A stretch of DNA of 64,000 bases from Sphingomonas aerophila (GCF_014199305.1 NZ_JACIJK010000010.1:1-64000), one strand, 5' to 3'. Counted from the stretch's first letter, positions 46,008-55,611 are shown. Notes: generated from the letters alone by a model not told the origin. Program-made: numbers and translations.

Positions 46008-46040
46008 GAAGGGCCGGGTATTTCCCGGCCCTTCTTTTTT
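46008..46040 (+). terminator. Strong rho-independent terminator after TBDT
   Basis: Perfect 11-bp GC-rich stem GAAGGGCCGGG/CCCGGCCCTTC with a 5-nt loop, followed by six T residues. The 2OG oxygenase gene begins only 16 bp after the T-run, so its expression would need read-through or an internal promoter. Confidence 0.95.
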
Positions 46041-46056
46041 GTGCGATGGGCCATCC

Positions 46057-47049
46057 ATGCCGGCGCCGCACGACAGCATCATCACAAGGGCCAATTCGCT
46101 GCTTGCCGGAGGGCGGGTCCATGATGCGATTGCCCTGGCGACCAGGGCCGCGCAGGCGGGTGATCCTGATGCGCTGATGCAGGTTGCGATCTGGCGGCTT
46201 TCCGGACATCCTCTACCTCGTGACCTGCCGGAAGCGCGCCGGCTGCTACGCCGCGCGGCAGAAGCCGGCCATGCCGACGCGGCTTTGACGGAGGTCGCAC
46301 TGGTCGGAAACGGCAGTGGTGGGGCGCCGGACTGGCCCGGTGCGCTGGCCCTTCTTCGGTCGGCGGCCCGCCGCGACGCCACGGCAGCCGCTCACCTGGC
46401 GCTGGTCGAGGCGATGGCGCTTCGCCCTGACGGGGCGCCGTCCACCCTGTTATCTGGCGATCGGCTCAGCACGTCCCCGGACGTCACCCGCTTTCGCCAA
46501 TTCTGCACGCCTGCCGAATGCGCTCATGTTGCATCAGCCGCGCAGCACCTCCTGGCCCCCTCGGCGGTGGTGGATCCCCGCACTGGCCGGCTGACCGAGC
46601 ACCCTGTCCGCACGTCGGATGGCGGAGTGTTTCCCCCCACGCGCGAGGACCTGGTGTTGCAGGCGATCAATCGCCGCATCGCCCTTGCCACCAATACGGC
46701 CGTCGCGCAGGGCGAGGGTCTGGTGGTTCTCCGTTACCGCCCCGGCCAGCAGTTTCGCCTGCACCACGACTGTCTGCCTGGCGTGCGAAATCAGCGGATA
46801 AGGACGGTGCTGATCTACCTGACCGACGAGTTCACCGGCGGCGAGACGCAATTCCCCGCCGCGTCGCTGACGGTGCGGCCGCAGGTCGGGGACGCGGTGC
46901 TATTCACCAATACGCTCAGCGACGGCCGCCCGGATCCTTCTGCGACCCATGCCGGCCTGCCGGTCAGCACCGGGACCAAATGGCTCGCAACCCGCTGGAT
47001 CCGCGCGAACCCTGTTGACCCCTGGAACGCGGCGCAAACGGCCAGTTAG
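46057..47049 (+). CDS. 2OG-Fe(II) oxygenase (prolyl 4-hydroxylase-like) with Sel1-type repeats
   Basis: 330 residues from ATG 46057. Residues about 8-120 are Sel1/TPR-like helical repeats (ANSLLAGGRVHDAIALATRAAQ; EARRLLRRAAEAGHADAA). Residues about 140-320 form a P4Hc dioxygenase domain with iron ligands H236, D238 and H298 (FRLHHDCLPG; ATHAG) and the 2-oxoglutarate-binding K308. Such TBDT-linked oxygenases are common in Sphingomonads. The target is unknown; hydroxylation of a protein or peptide, possibly the co-located receptor's ligand, is speculative. The terminator just upstream separates it from the TBDT. Confidence 0.88.
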   Translation: MPAPHDSIITRANSLLAGGRVHDAIALATRAAQAGDPDALMQVAIWRLSGHPLPRDLPEARRLLRRAAEAGHADAALTEVALVGNGSGGAPDWPGALALLRSAARRDATAAAHLALVEAMALRPDGAPSTLLSGDRLSTSPDVTRFRQFCTPAECAHVASAAQHLLAPSAVVDPRTGRLTEHPVRTSDGGVFPPTREDLVLQAINRRIALATNTAVAQGEGLVVLRYRPGQQFRLHHDCLPGVRNQRIRTVLIYLTDEFTGGETQFPAASLTVRPQVGDAVLFTNTLSDGRPDPSATHAGLPVSTGTKWLATRWIRANPVDPWNAAQTAS

Positions 47050-47310
47050 GTCGTGCCGTATGTCCCCCGAGAACGCCGCCTGGCGTGCCAGCCGTTAGTG
47101 GAACGACCGAGCAGGTCGGCGATCATCGGCACACGCGACGACACTTCGGCGGTGGCCCGCGTCCGCTTGACTGCTGCGCTCAGGCCCACTGCTCGTCACA
47201 AGCATCGGCTTCGCCACCCGGCTTGTGTGTGCATGTGAACGGACGGCCGAGATCAGGACGACGTCAGCGCGCCGCGACCGTCCGTAACCGGGCCATGGAC
47301 ACCTTCAATT

Positions 47311-47880
47311 CTATCGGGCCTGTTCCCCCGGCGTGAAAAGGCCATAGAGGTCGCGCCATGCGCGCACCTCGCCCTCTATATATTCGGGTGCGGGAGTTCC
47401 CGAGAGAACATGTTGAGCGACCTCGTTGTCCGGGTGCATCAGCATCTTCTTCGATCCGTCACTGAACCAGACGGGGACCAGCTGATCGCATACGCTGTCG
47501 AGCACCTTTGCCGCCAAGCCATTCTCGATCGCGGCGCTGCCGGCGAGCAATCGGACGTTGATCGACACACCCTCGAAGCAGTTCTGGGGTTCCCGGGCGA
47601 AGTTCAGCGACACGAGAAGGCCGGAGCGGTCGGGCCTGGCTTCGTCAGGCATGCTTGCCACCCTTCGCCAAACGCAAAACCATGTTCGGCAGATGCCCGG
47701 ACGTACGGCATGGATAGAGCACCCGCGCGCGCTGAGGTGAGTGCACGGTACCCCGGCAGGCTTTTTGAAATCCGGAGCATCGACTTTCAGGACCGTGCAG
47801 CACGCCGTGCACCCGCCGCAGCTCCGTTCGGCCAGAACCGGTCCAAGCAGGGCTGTTTCCAGGTCGGCGTCGGCTTGCAT
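47311..47880 (-). CDS. YkgJ-like Cys-cluster protein
   Basis: 189 residues from ATG 47880; a longer frame to 47946 is possible but less likely. The N-terminal motif C-G-G-C-T-A-C-C (SCGGCTACCTVL), with CTHL, GCSIH and RPGICRTWFC, is the YkgJ-type Fe-S/zinc-binding cluster. The C-terminal part is helical and has no recognised domain. Relatives are presumed to bind iron or zinc. No neighbour suggests a role. Confidence 0.8.
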   Translation of the reverse strand: MQADADLETALLGPVLAERSCGGCTACCTVLKVDAPDFKKPAGVPCTHLSARGCSIHAVRPGICRTWFCVWRRVASMPDEARPDRSGLLVSLNFAREPQNCFEGVSINVRLLAGSAAIENGLAAKVLDSVCDQLVPVWFSDGSKKMLMHPDNEVAQHVLSGTPAPEYIEGEVRAWRDLYGLFTPGEQAR

Positions 47881-48202
47881 ATGCCGACTAAGTGCTTGCA
47901 CCGGGGTCACGGCACAAGAGGCGGCGTTCTTCGGGCGAGCCAGCACATGAGGTGGTCAAGAACAAGCTTCTGGCGCGGAACACTCATAGAAGCCTCGACC
48001 CGAAGATCTGGACGTCAGGAACGTCGGCGCCGGGATCACCGCGCGCGCCGAACAGCGCTGGTCATGCGAGGCACCTCACGCCCTGCAAGGTATCTAGGCC
48101 GCGGACCGCCTGCTCGGCGTCCGCTGGCAGCCATTGCTCGACACCCAGTGATAAATGGAGCGCTAGAGGGGGGCGAACTCAGGCCATGAGACGGCTTCAA
48201 CT
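47881..48202. other. Intergenic, nothing recognised
   Basis: About 320 bp between two leftward genes. Short basic open frames only; no terminator hairpin with T-run and no operator found. Confidence 0.35.
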
Positions 48203-49588
48203 TCACTCCGTATGCGCGGCTCCGGTGGTGGGGGCCAGTTCCGCTGGATCATTCGCGAAGAAGGCCAGCGTGGCTGTCCAGGCTGCGACGTTCTGACGAA
48301 GCTGGTCCTTGTCGATGCGGTCCAGCGTGTCATCGGCAGTGTGGTGCACGTCGAAATAGCGCGACGCGTCCTGCCTCAGATCGATCACGGGCGAGCGAGT
48401 GGCCGCAGCGGCAGGAGCGACGTCGGTTCCGCCGTGCGCCGGGTCTTTCCCGCGCGTAATGCCCAGGGGCGCCAGGAGAGAAGATAGCCGTCCGATCAGC
48501 GGCGATTGGGGGCTGCCGCTGCTGGTCGTGAAGCGCCAGACGCGATCGGCCCCGCTGTCGGACTCACCCACCAGGACATGCTTTTCACCGGCGTGCGCCT
48601 TGGCATAGGCATCGCCACCCAGGCCGCCCACCTCTTCAGCACCGAACCACACGACGCGGATGGTCCGCAGCGGACGGCCGGCGTCCATGATGCGCTTGGC
48701 GGCGGCGGCGGTGATCGCCACGCCCGCGCCGTCGTCGATCGCACCCGTGCCAAGGTCCCAACTGTCGAGGTGTCCGCCAACCAGCAGGATACCTGCCTTC
48801 GGATCGCGTCCGGGAACCTCGGCCACGACGTTGCCCGATTGCGCCGTGCCGGCCGGCCCGGCCCCGATCGTCAGGTGCAGTTTGACCGGCTTTCCCTGCG
48901 CGAGGATACGCGCCATCTGCTCCGCATCCGACACGCTCAAGGCTGCTGCCGGGATGGGCTGAACGCCCGCGGCCCAGGTCTGGACGCCCGTATGCGGCAT
49001 GCGATGGCGATCCGTGCCGATCGAGCGGATAACGATCGCGGCGGCACCCTTTGCGGCGGCAACCGACGGACCCAAACGCCGGATCACTCCCACCTCGCCA
49101 TAGGAACCGCCGTCCTGCTGGACAGCCATCGCGTGATTCACGAACACGATCTTGCCGCGAATGCTGGAAGGATCCGCCGCTTTCAGCGCTTCCATGCCGT
49201 CAAAGCCGACGACCTCTGCCGTCAGGCCCTGGGCCGGGGTGGGAACGCTGTTGCCGAGCGCGGTCACGGCCAACTTCTGCGGATAGGGCGAGATGATCTC
49301 GGCCGTTTCAATTCCGCGCCGCCAGACCGGCATGGTGTAGGTTTCGACGTGAACATTGGCGAAGCCGAGCGCCTTCAGCTTCTTGACCGCCCAATCGCGG
49401 GCCCGCGCCTCAGCCTCTGTCCCGGCGAGACGCTGGCCGACCTCGGTCGTCAGCCCCTCCACGATGTCCCACGCTATCCCATCGTCCAGCGCCGCATCCC
49501 GCAGCACTTCCGGCGAGGGAGTGGCGGCCGGCGCCGCGGTGGCGGTCGCGGCGGCAACGAACAGTGCGACGAAGGGCAGGCGGATCAT
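48203..49588 (-). CDS. M28-family zinc aminopeptidase, exported
   Basis: 461 residues from ATG 49588 (ATGGAG six bases upstream); the longer frame to 49681 is rejected because the signal peptide starts at MIRLPFVALFVAAATATAA. A PA-type insert domain spans about 120-250, followed by the M28 catalytic domain with H273, D285 (GGHLDSWDLGTGAIDDGAG), E318/E319 (AEEVGG), D344 region (GESDSGAD) and His in YFDVHHTADDT. Two zinc ions are expected. It would release N-terminal amino acids from peptides in the periplasm. Confidence 0.93.
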   Translation of the reverse strand: MIRLPFVALFVAAATATAAPAATPSPEVLRDAALDDGIAWDIVEGLTTEVGQRLAGTEAEARARDWAVKKLKALGFANVHVETYTMPVWRRGIETAEIISPYPQKLAVTALGNSVPTPAQGLTAEVVGFDGMEALKAADPSSIRGKIVFVNHAMAVQQDGGSYGEVGVIRRLGPSVAAAKGAAAIVIRSIGTDRHRMPHTGVQTWAAGVQPIPAAALSVSDAEQMARILAQGKPVKLHLTIGAGPAGTAQSGNVVAEVPGRDPKAGILLVGGHLDSWDLGTGAIDDGAGVAITAAAAKRIMDAGRPLRTIRVVWFGAEEVGGLGGDAYAKAHAGEKHVLVGESDSGADRVWRFTTSSGSPQSPLIGRLSSLLAPLGITRGKDPAHGGTDVAPAAAATRSPVIDLRQDASRYFDVHHTADDTLDRIDKDQLRQNVAAWTATLAFFANDPAELAPTTGAAHTE

Positions 49589-49707
49589 AGCGGCTCCATC
49601 CAGAACTCGCCTGTTCTTGCCCGACAGCATCCGTCCTGAACAGGGCTGATCACCGTCCAGCGCGAGCAGTTGGGTAGACACTTCCGTGCGGTCGTTTGTC
49701 GCGCGGA

Positions 49708-50094
49708 TCAGGCCTTCTCGTTTCCTATGCTCCAGCCGTCCCAGGCGTTCAGGATCGCGATGCCGTCCTCATAGGCCCCCTCGCTCGGGTCCATGCGCTC
49801 GAACTCAGCGCGGTTTCGGCTCAGGGTGGACAGCCACTTCGTGCGGACCGCGTCGACGTCGCCCGGCAACATGTAGCGGTGCCAAAGGCGTGCGACCCGA
49901 CGCTCGGTCCATAGCCGGTCCAGAACCTGACGGATGCGTTCGGGAGAAAGATGCGGGTGCAGGCGACGCAACTCACCGATCATGAACGCGGGATAGATCT
50001 CCACCCGTTCCGTCAGGAGAGAAAGGATCGCTGTTTCTGTTTCCATATCGGTCATGCCCACAACAGGCGCGCCATTCACGTCAGGACCGGTCAT
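49708..50094 (-). CDS. Unknown protein in a two-component operon (128 aa)
   Basis: 128 residues from ATG 50094, overlapping the response-regulator stop by 4 bp (ATGA), so it is translationally coupled and third in the operon. Helical with an HTH-like stretch (YPAFMIGELRRLHPHLSPER... VLDRLWTERRVARLW). It looks like a small DNA-binding or adaptor protein, but no family is assigned. Its fixed position after the regulator suggests it works with the two-component system. Confidence 0.75.
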   Translation of the reverse strand: MTGPDVNGAPVVGMTDMETETAILSLLTERVEIYPAFMIGELRRLHPHLSPERIRQVLDRLWTERRVARLWHRYMLPGDVDAVRTKWLSTLSRNRAEFERMDPSEGAYEDGIAILNAWDGWSIGNEKA

Positions 50095-50669
50095 GATGCG
50101 AGCGCAATCAGCTGGGCGAGCCCGTTGGTGCCGGTCTTGGCAAGCACGGCGGCGCGATGATCCTCCACGGTCTTTGGCGACAGGCCAAGGCGGTCGGCGA
50201 CGACCTTGTTGGGATGGCCCTGCACCAAAAGCTCGAACACCTGCCGCTCACGCGGGGTGAGGTGGGCGGTTCGGGCAAGGGCCGCGCGCCGGCCACGCGA
50301 CCACGCCACTCCTTCACCGACGGCGGCGAGCAGGCGATCCTCGTCCAGGGGCTTTTCCAGGTAATCGAGGCCGCCATAACGCCGCACGGAGTCCACCGCG
50401 TTGGCGGTGGTTGGCCATGCCGTCATGAAAACGATCGCGACGGCAGGGTCGATGCGCCGCAACTGGTCCGCAAAGCCGAACCCGTCGATGTCGCCCATCA
50501 TGATGTCCGTCACGATGCAGTGCGCAGGGCTTTGCGCGTAAATGGCCAGCAGCGGGGCGGGATCGGAGAAGGGCTCGGCTGCGTAGCCATGACGCGTCAG
50601 CAAGCGAGCGACGCTGGCGCCAAGGTCGCCATCGTCATCCACGACATAAACAGCGGGATTGTCGGTCAC
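50091..50669 (-). CDS. FixJ/NarL-type response regulator
   Basis: 192 residues from GTG 50669, one base after the kinase stop, with GGGGAG as ribosome site; the longer upstream frame overlaps the kinase gene and is rejected. Receiver domain with D11-D13, phospho-acceptor D55 (CIVTDIMMGD), T83 and K106; C-terminal LuxR HTH (about 136-192, LTPRERQVFELLVQGHPNK... LGLSPKTVEDHRAAVL). It is the cognate partner of the upstream MASE1 kinase and a likely transcriptional activator. Confidence 0.93.
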   Translation of the reverse strand: MTDNPAVYVVDDDGDLGASVARLLTRHGYAAEPFSDPAPLLAIYAQSPAHCIVTDIMMGDIDGFGFADQLRRIDPAVAIVFMTAWPTTANAVDSVRRYGGLDYLEKPLDEDRLLAAVGEGVAWSRGRRAALARTAHLTPRERQVFELLVQGHPNKVVADRLGLSPKTVEDHRAAVLAKTGTNGLAQLIALAS

Positions 50670-50670
50670 A

Positions 50671-52293
50671 TCAGGGCTCCCCAGCGAGCGGCAGAAGAAT
50701 GGAATGGGTGATAAGGCCGTCGGCGTCCTGGCGCTCGATCCGGCCACCATGGGCTTCAACAATGGCGCGGGCGACCAGCAGGCCCACCCCCATGCCCGCA
50801 GCGCCGCGCGGGCGAACGGCGCATCGGTTATGGACGCTGATGACGACCTGCTCCTCACGTTTCAGGGCGTCCACGCGGACCACACCGTCGTCGCACGCGT
50901 GCACCGCATTGCGGACGAGGTTCACCGCGGCCTGGGCGAGTTCGACTTCTTGCGCGAAGACGAGAAGATCGGGGTCGCCGGGGTCGATCTCCAATCGCAC
51001 CCGCGCAGCCTTTGCTTCCGCCTGGGCCAGTCCGCTGACAGTATCGAGCAACGCGGAAACGGGCAGCGCAGAGGGTTGGTCGGCCGCACTGCCGCCAAAG
51101 CGACGCAGCCTGCGGACCAAGTCGGACAAGGCATGAGCCTTGCGATCGATCAACGCCGCGCCGGCCGCGATCTCCGGGTCCGCGCCGACCGACAATTCGT
51201 GAAGGTGCCGCGCCTCGATCGCGAGGGTCGACAACGGCTGTGACACCTCATGGATCACGGCCACCGACATGGCCCGCAACGTCTTCAGCCGCTCGGCCTG
51301 GAACAGCAGGCGGTCGCGTCGCGAAAGGTCGGCGCGCGCATGGGCCTGGGCATCCGCGAAGCTGCCGGCCAGATAGCCGGCGACTACTACCGTCGCGAGT
51401 GCCAGGTGGATCTGTAGCCGTGCTGCTGCGGCCGTCGCGCCGGCTGTCTGGGGCAGTACGAGCGCAACCACCAACACCAGCGCCATCCAGGCAGGCGCGC
51501 GCCCGAAGCGCAACCCGATCCATACGGTCGCGAGCAGCACCGGCATGGGCTGCAGCCCAAGCCCCGCGGCGGTGAACGTGCCGGCGATCAGCAGGCTGGC
51601 GAGCAGTACGCCCACAGCCTCCGCCAGGGCAGCCTTGCGAAGAGCGAAGTTAGGGATTTCGCGTGAGGCCAGCCGATCGGCTATCCACAACAAGGGTGGC
51701 GCGACGATCAAGGTGCCGAGCAGGTCGCCAACCGCAAAGTCGGAAAGGGACAGCAGCACGTCGTGCGCCCCGGCAACGCCCGTCAGTTCGGGTCGCAACA
51801 GTGCCTGGGGCAAGGCCGCGAGGGCGGCCATGTTGGGGGCGAGCACGGCGGCTAGGCCGAAGGGCATCGGTGCCGTCAAAAGCTCCGCCCGCGCGCCACT
51901 GGCCAACCATCGGATCGCCGCGACCGTCAGCCCATAGGCCACCACCGGCCGCACCACGCCGATGATCGCCAGCACCCGATCCGCCCCGAAAGGATCTACT
52001 GCGCCGTCGATTGTGTCGACCAGAAGCTCGACCAAGGCCGCCGCGATCGTTAGCCGCGCACCACCTCGCCACAGCAGCGCCAGGCGCACGCCCGCCGCCG
52101 GGAACCACAAGGAATAATAGCCGGTCCCACCCCATGGAGCGGCAACACCGTGCGCCAGCCAGAAACCGACTGCATAGAGGGCGAGCAGGATCCAGTCCCC
52201 ACGCATCGGCACCCAGGCGAGCACCGGCCGGGCACGCTCGCCCTCGCGGGGCAGGGCAGGGGTGAAGCTGGCCATCGGCGCTTTTCTTGTCAT
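50671..52293 (-). CDS. MASE1-domain sensor histidine kinase
   Basis: 540 residues from ATG 52293 (AAGG upstream); an alternative ATG lies at 52275. Eight or so membrane segments of the MASE1 type (about 32-310) with YYSLWFPAAGVRLALLW, then a cytoplasmic helix and HisKA with H348 in MSVAVIHEVSQPLSTLAIEARHL, N-box VNLVRNAVHAC and G-box GMGVGLLVARAIVEAHGG. The kinase core resembles FixL/DctS-type enzymes. The ligand for MASE1 domains is generally unknown. Operon: kinase, regulator, 128-aa protein. Divergent from the GH55-like gene. Confidence 0.92.
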   Translation of the reverse strand: MTRKAPMASFTPALPREGERARPVLAWVPMRGDWILLALYAVGFWLAHGVAAPWGGTGYYSLWFPAAGVRLALLWRGGARLTIAAALVELLVDTIDGAVDPFGADRVLAIIGVVRPVVAYGLTVAAIRWLASGARAELLTAPMPFGLAAVLAPNMAALAALPQALLRPELTGVAGAHDVLLSLSDFAVGDLLGTLIVAPPLLWIADRLASREIPNFALRKAALAEAVGVLLASLLIAGTFTAAGLGLQPMPVLLATVWIGLRFGRAPAWMALVLVVALVLPQTAGATAAAARLQIHLALATVVVAGYLAGSFADAQAHARADLSRRDRLLFQAERLKTLRAMSVAVIHEVSQPLSTLAIEARHLHELSVGADPEIAAGAALIDRKAHALSDLVRRLRRFGGSAADQPSALPVSALLDTVSGLAQAEAKAARVRLEIDPGDPDLLVFAQEVELAQAAVNLVRNAVHACDDGVVRVDALKREEQVVISVHNRCAVRPRGAAGMGVGLLVARAIVEAHGGRIERQDADGLITHSILLPLAGEP

Positions 52294-52611
52294 CGACCTT
52301 GCGTGCACCCCATCCGGGAAAAACCCTGACCATCCCTGGCGCTTACGATAGCCACCGGTCGGTCCCGCAAGCCGTTGGTAATCCCGAAACTGGACAGGCC
52401 CTATCCGATCCAACCGGATTGGAGGCGGTGAAGGTCATCGTGCGAGGCGGGGCTTTTGCAGGGGAGCGCCGCCCGACCAATCCGCGGCCCATGGGTCGAT
52501 ACCTTCGCCCCACAAATCGTTGCGGGCTACGACCTTACGACGGATTGCGCCGCCCGATGGCGTTGCATAGTCGTACCCGGCGGACACAACAGGGTCGCGG
52601 GAGAGACTGAT
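52294..52611. promoter_or_regulatory. Divergent region, two-component operon and GH55-like gene
   Basis: 318 bp holding promoters in both directions. An imperfect palindrome TCCAACCGGATTGGA at 52409-52423 shares the AACCGG core with the LacI operator sites further on, but lacks the full GTAACCGGTTAC pattern. No gene is supported. Confidence 0.35.
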
Positions 52612-55611
52612 TTGAAAGCCTTTGTGCTGTTCGGCGTCGCGTTGGCGGGATTGAGTGCCCCGGCCCTTGGCGCTTCCACCTCCGTTTACCTGACGCGACC
52701 CGATGAGCCGCAGGCGATCACGGTAAAGGGCGTCGGGGACGGTCGTGCCGATGACTCGGCGGCGATCCAGCAGGCGATCGATGCCGCTGCTAAGACCGGT
52801 GGCGCCAAGGGCGGGATCGTCTTCCTGCCGTCCGGTCGTTATCGCGTCAGCCGCACCATCCTGCTGCGCTCCGCCGTGCGCGTGTTCGGCATCGGCAAGA
52901 CGCGGCCGGTAATCGTGCTGGGCGACAACACGCCAGGGTTCGCCGACGGCGTTGCGGCGGTGGTGAGCTTCACCGGCGACGACCAGTACCGCTCGGGCAA
53001 GCCTCCCATTCCGCCGCCCACCACGCGACCCTTTGACCCCAACGTGTTCGACGCGACCCAGACCACGTTCTACTCCGCCCTGTCGAACGTCGATTTCGAG
53101 CTCGGGCAGGGTAATGCAGGCGCGGTCGCCATCCGCTTCCGCGTCGCACAGCATGCGTTCGTTCGCCACGCCGACTTCCACCTGGGATCGGGGCTCGCCG
53201 GCATCTACCAGGCGGGTAACGAGTGCGAGGACCTGCGCTTCTTTGGCGGGCGCTATGGCATCGTTAGCGAAAAAACCTCGCCCGCATGGCCGTTCACGCT
53301 GATCGATTCCGAGTTCGAAGGGCAGCGCGACGCGGCGATCCGCGAGCATGAGCTGGGCCTGACCCTGGTCAACGTCGCGATCCGCAACACGCCGGTCGGG
53401 ATCGAGGTCGATCGTGGTTATTCGGACTCGCTTTGGGGCAAGGACGTTCGTTTCGAGAATGTCTCGCGCGCGGGCGTCGTGATCTCCGAGGAAAAGAGCG
53501 TCTTCACCCAGATCGGCTTCGACAACGCAGTGGGCGTGAACACCCCCACCTTTGCGCTGTTCCGTGACAGCGGCAAGACGATCGCGGGGCAGGGCAGCCG
53601 CTGGCAGGTCAAGGATTTCTCCCACGGTCTGAAGCTTCCCGCACTCGGCACGACCGGTGGCTACGCCACCGAGTTCACCATGGGGCCGCTGACGCGAACG
53701 CCGGCCCGTCGCGCGCCTGCGATCCGTTCGTTGCCGCCGGTGCGTGAATGGGCGAACGTGCGTCTTGCAGGCGCCAAAGGTGACAACAGCAGCGACGACA
53801 CCGCGGCGCTTCAGCGCGCGATCAACGCCCATCGCGTCGTGTACCTGCCAATGGGCAAGTACCGCATCACCGACACGCTGAAGCTGCGCCCGGACAGCGT
53901 CTTGATCGCGCTGCACCCGGACCTGACGCAGATCACGCTCGCCAATGGCACGGAGAATTATGCCGGCGCGGGCGCCGCTAAGGCACTGGTGGAAAGCGCG
54001 AAGGGCGGCAACGCGATCATCTCGGGCGTGGGCCTATGGGCCGGGGCGATCAACCCGCGTGCGAGCGCTCTGATCTGGAAGGCGGGCGAAGCGTCGCTGG
54101 TCAACGACGTCCGCATCCATGGGCCAGTCGTGCTGGCGGACGGCAAACCGACCGGCGCCAACGAACCTGGCGCGCGCATGGATTCTCAGCATGCCAGTAT
54201 CTGGGTAACCGACGGCGGTGGCGGCACCTTTGCGGCGATCTGGACCCCCAATGGCCTCGCCTCTAGCGGGTTCATGGTGTCGGACACCAAGACGCCGGGC
54301 TATGTGTATGAGCTGTCGGCGGAGCACCACCTCAAGAACGAGATCGTTCTTCGGAACGTCCAGAACTGGCAGTTCCTGGGGCCGCAGACCGAGCAGGAGG
54401 TCGCAGACGGCGTGAACGCGGTGTCGACCGAGTTCCACGATTCCAGCAACATCCTGTTCGCCAACTACCACAGCTATCGCGTGACGCGGACGGCCAAGCC
54501 GATGGACACCGCCGTGCGGCTGTTCAACTCGGGCGATATCCGATTCCGCAACGTCCATGTGAATGCCGACAACAGCTTCGCGCATTGCGACACCAAGGGA
54601 TGCGGCACCTTCGCGCGCGCGAGCAAGTACGCGTTCGAGAACTCGATCAAGGATTATACGCGCCGGCAGGAGGTGCGTGAGCGAGAGTTCGCAAAGCTCG
54701 ATGTACCCGCTGCGCCGGCCACCGCCGCGACGGAGTCCGCGGTGCCCGTGACGCCTGGGATCAAAAAGCTGGCCGACGGCTTCTACTCGGTCGCGGGTGG
54801 TGCGGTGGACGCGAAGGGCAAGCTGTACTTCATCGACCGCTTCCACCACCGCATCCACGGATGGTCGCAGGAAGAGGGGCTGTCGCTGCTGACGGACACA
54901 CCACTTGACCCGGTGAACCTGGCGGTCGACCGCTCGGGCGACTTGATGGTCCTGTCATCCGCCGGGATCGACGCCACCGTGTACAGCATCGACCCTGCCC
55001 ATCCCGAGCAGGCTCGTCCGATCGCGCCCACCGCGACGCGATCGCGTGGGGGTGCCGCGACACTGTTGCCGGTCAATGTCTATGCCAATGGTGAGTTCGC
55101 CGACCGGCTCGACCCAAAAACCTATGAGTTCCCGCCACTGTCCGCGTTCTTCCTCAACAAGATGGGCGAGGCCAAGGCGCAGGAATATGTATCGCCCGAC
55201 GGATCGCTGGTGCTGCCCGCGTTTCGCGTGTGGAACCAAAGCACGTCCGACAATCTGGGCTGGCGCTGGTCGGATTCGCTCGACGCCTATGGCTTCGTAT
55301 CGGGCAAGGTGGGCGAGCGGGTCTTCCTGACCAACGCATCCGAAAACCGGACCTATAGCGGGCTGGTGGGCGCTGGCGGGCAGTTGACCGACCTGCGTGT
55401 CGCGGCTGATCGCGGCGGTGAAAGCGTGGTGCGGGATGCGGCGGGCAATCTGTATGTCGCGAACGGGCAGGTGTTCGTTTACGACCCGTCCGGCACGCTG
55501 CAGCGCCGGATCGACGTTCCCGAACGCCCGCTGCAATTGCTGATCGGTGGCGCGGACAAGCGCACCCTGTTCATGCTGACGCACCACGCCCTGTACGCAA
55601 TGCCGCTGTGA
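52612..55611 (+). CDS. GH55-like double beta-helix protein with C-terminal propeller
   Basis: 999 residues from TTG 52612. That start is chosen because GGGAGAGA is spaced correctly and a clean signal peptide begins there (LKAFVLFGVALAGLSAPALGA); upstream in-frame codons give no signal peptide. Two right-handed beta-helices open with the pectate-lyase-3/GH55 pattern: GVGDGRADDSAAIQQAIDAA (about 40-60) and GAKGDNSSDDTAALQRAINA (about 383-402). Residues about 715-999 form an NHL/SMP-30-like beta-propeller. The tandem helices resemble GH55 exo-beta-1,3-glucanases, but a catalytic Glu cannot be fixed by eye. Beta-glucan cleavage is inferred from the GH3 and GH144 neighbours. Confidence 0.8.
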   Translation: MKAFVLFGVALAGLSAPALGASTSVYLTRPDEPQAITVKGVGDGRADDSAAIQQAIDAAAKTGGAKGGIVFLPSGRYRVSRTILLRSAVRVFGIGKTRPVIVLGDNTPGFADGVAAVVSFTGDDQYRSGKPPIPPPTTRPFDPNVFDATQTTFYSALSNVDFELGQGNAGAVAIRFRVAQHAFVRHADFHLGSGLAGIYQAGNECEDLRFFGGRYGIVSEKTSPAWPFTLIDSEFEGQRDAAIREHELGLTLVNVAIRNTPVGIEVDRGYSDSLWGKDVRFENVSRAGVVISEEKSVFTQIGFDNAVGVNTPTFALFRDSGKTIAGQGSRWQVKDFSHGLKLPALGTTGGYATEFTMGPLTRTPARRAPAIRSLPPVREWANVRLAGAKGDNSSDDTAALQRAINAHRVVYLPMGKYRITDTLKLRPDSVLIALHPDLTQITLANGTENYAGAGAAKALVESAKGGNAIISGVGLWAGAINPRASALIWKAGEASLVNDVRIHGPVVLADGKPTGANEPGARMDSQHASIWVTDGGGGTFAAIWTPNGLASSGFMVSDTKTPGYVYELSAEHHLKNEIVLRNVQNWQFLGPQTEQEVADGVNAVSTEFHDSSNILFANYHSYRVTRTAKPMDTAVRLFNSGDIRFRNVHVNADNSFAHCDTKGCGTFARASKYAFENSIKDYTRRQEVREREFAKLDVPAAPATAATESAVPVTPGIKKLADGFYSVAGGAVDAKGKLYFIDRFHHRIHGWSQEEGLSLLTDTPLDPVNLAVDRSGDLMVLSSAGIDATVYSIDPAHPEQARPIAPTATRSRGGAATLLPVNVYANGEFADRLDPKTYEFPPLSAFFLNKMGEAKAQEYVSPDGSLVLPAFRVWNQSTSDNLGWRWSDSLDAYGFVSGKVGERVFLTNASENRTYSGLVGAGGQLTDLRVAADRGGESVVRDAAGNLYVANGQVFVYDPSGTLQRRIDVPERPLQLLIGGADKRTLFMLTHHALYAMPL

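Noticed and set aside
52409..52423. AACCGG-centred palindrome as a third LacI operator
   Set aside because: Only the core matches; arms differ from GTAACCGGTTAC, so it is mentioned only as weak.
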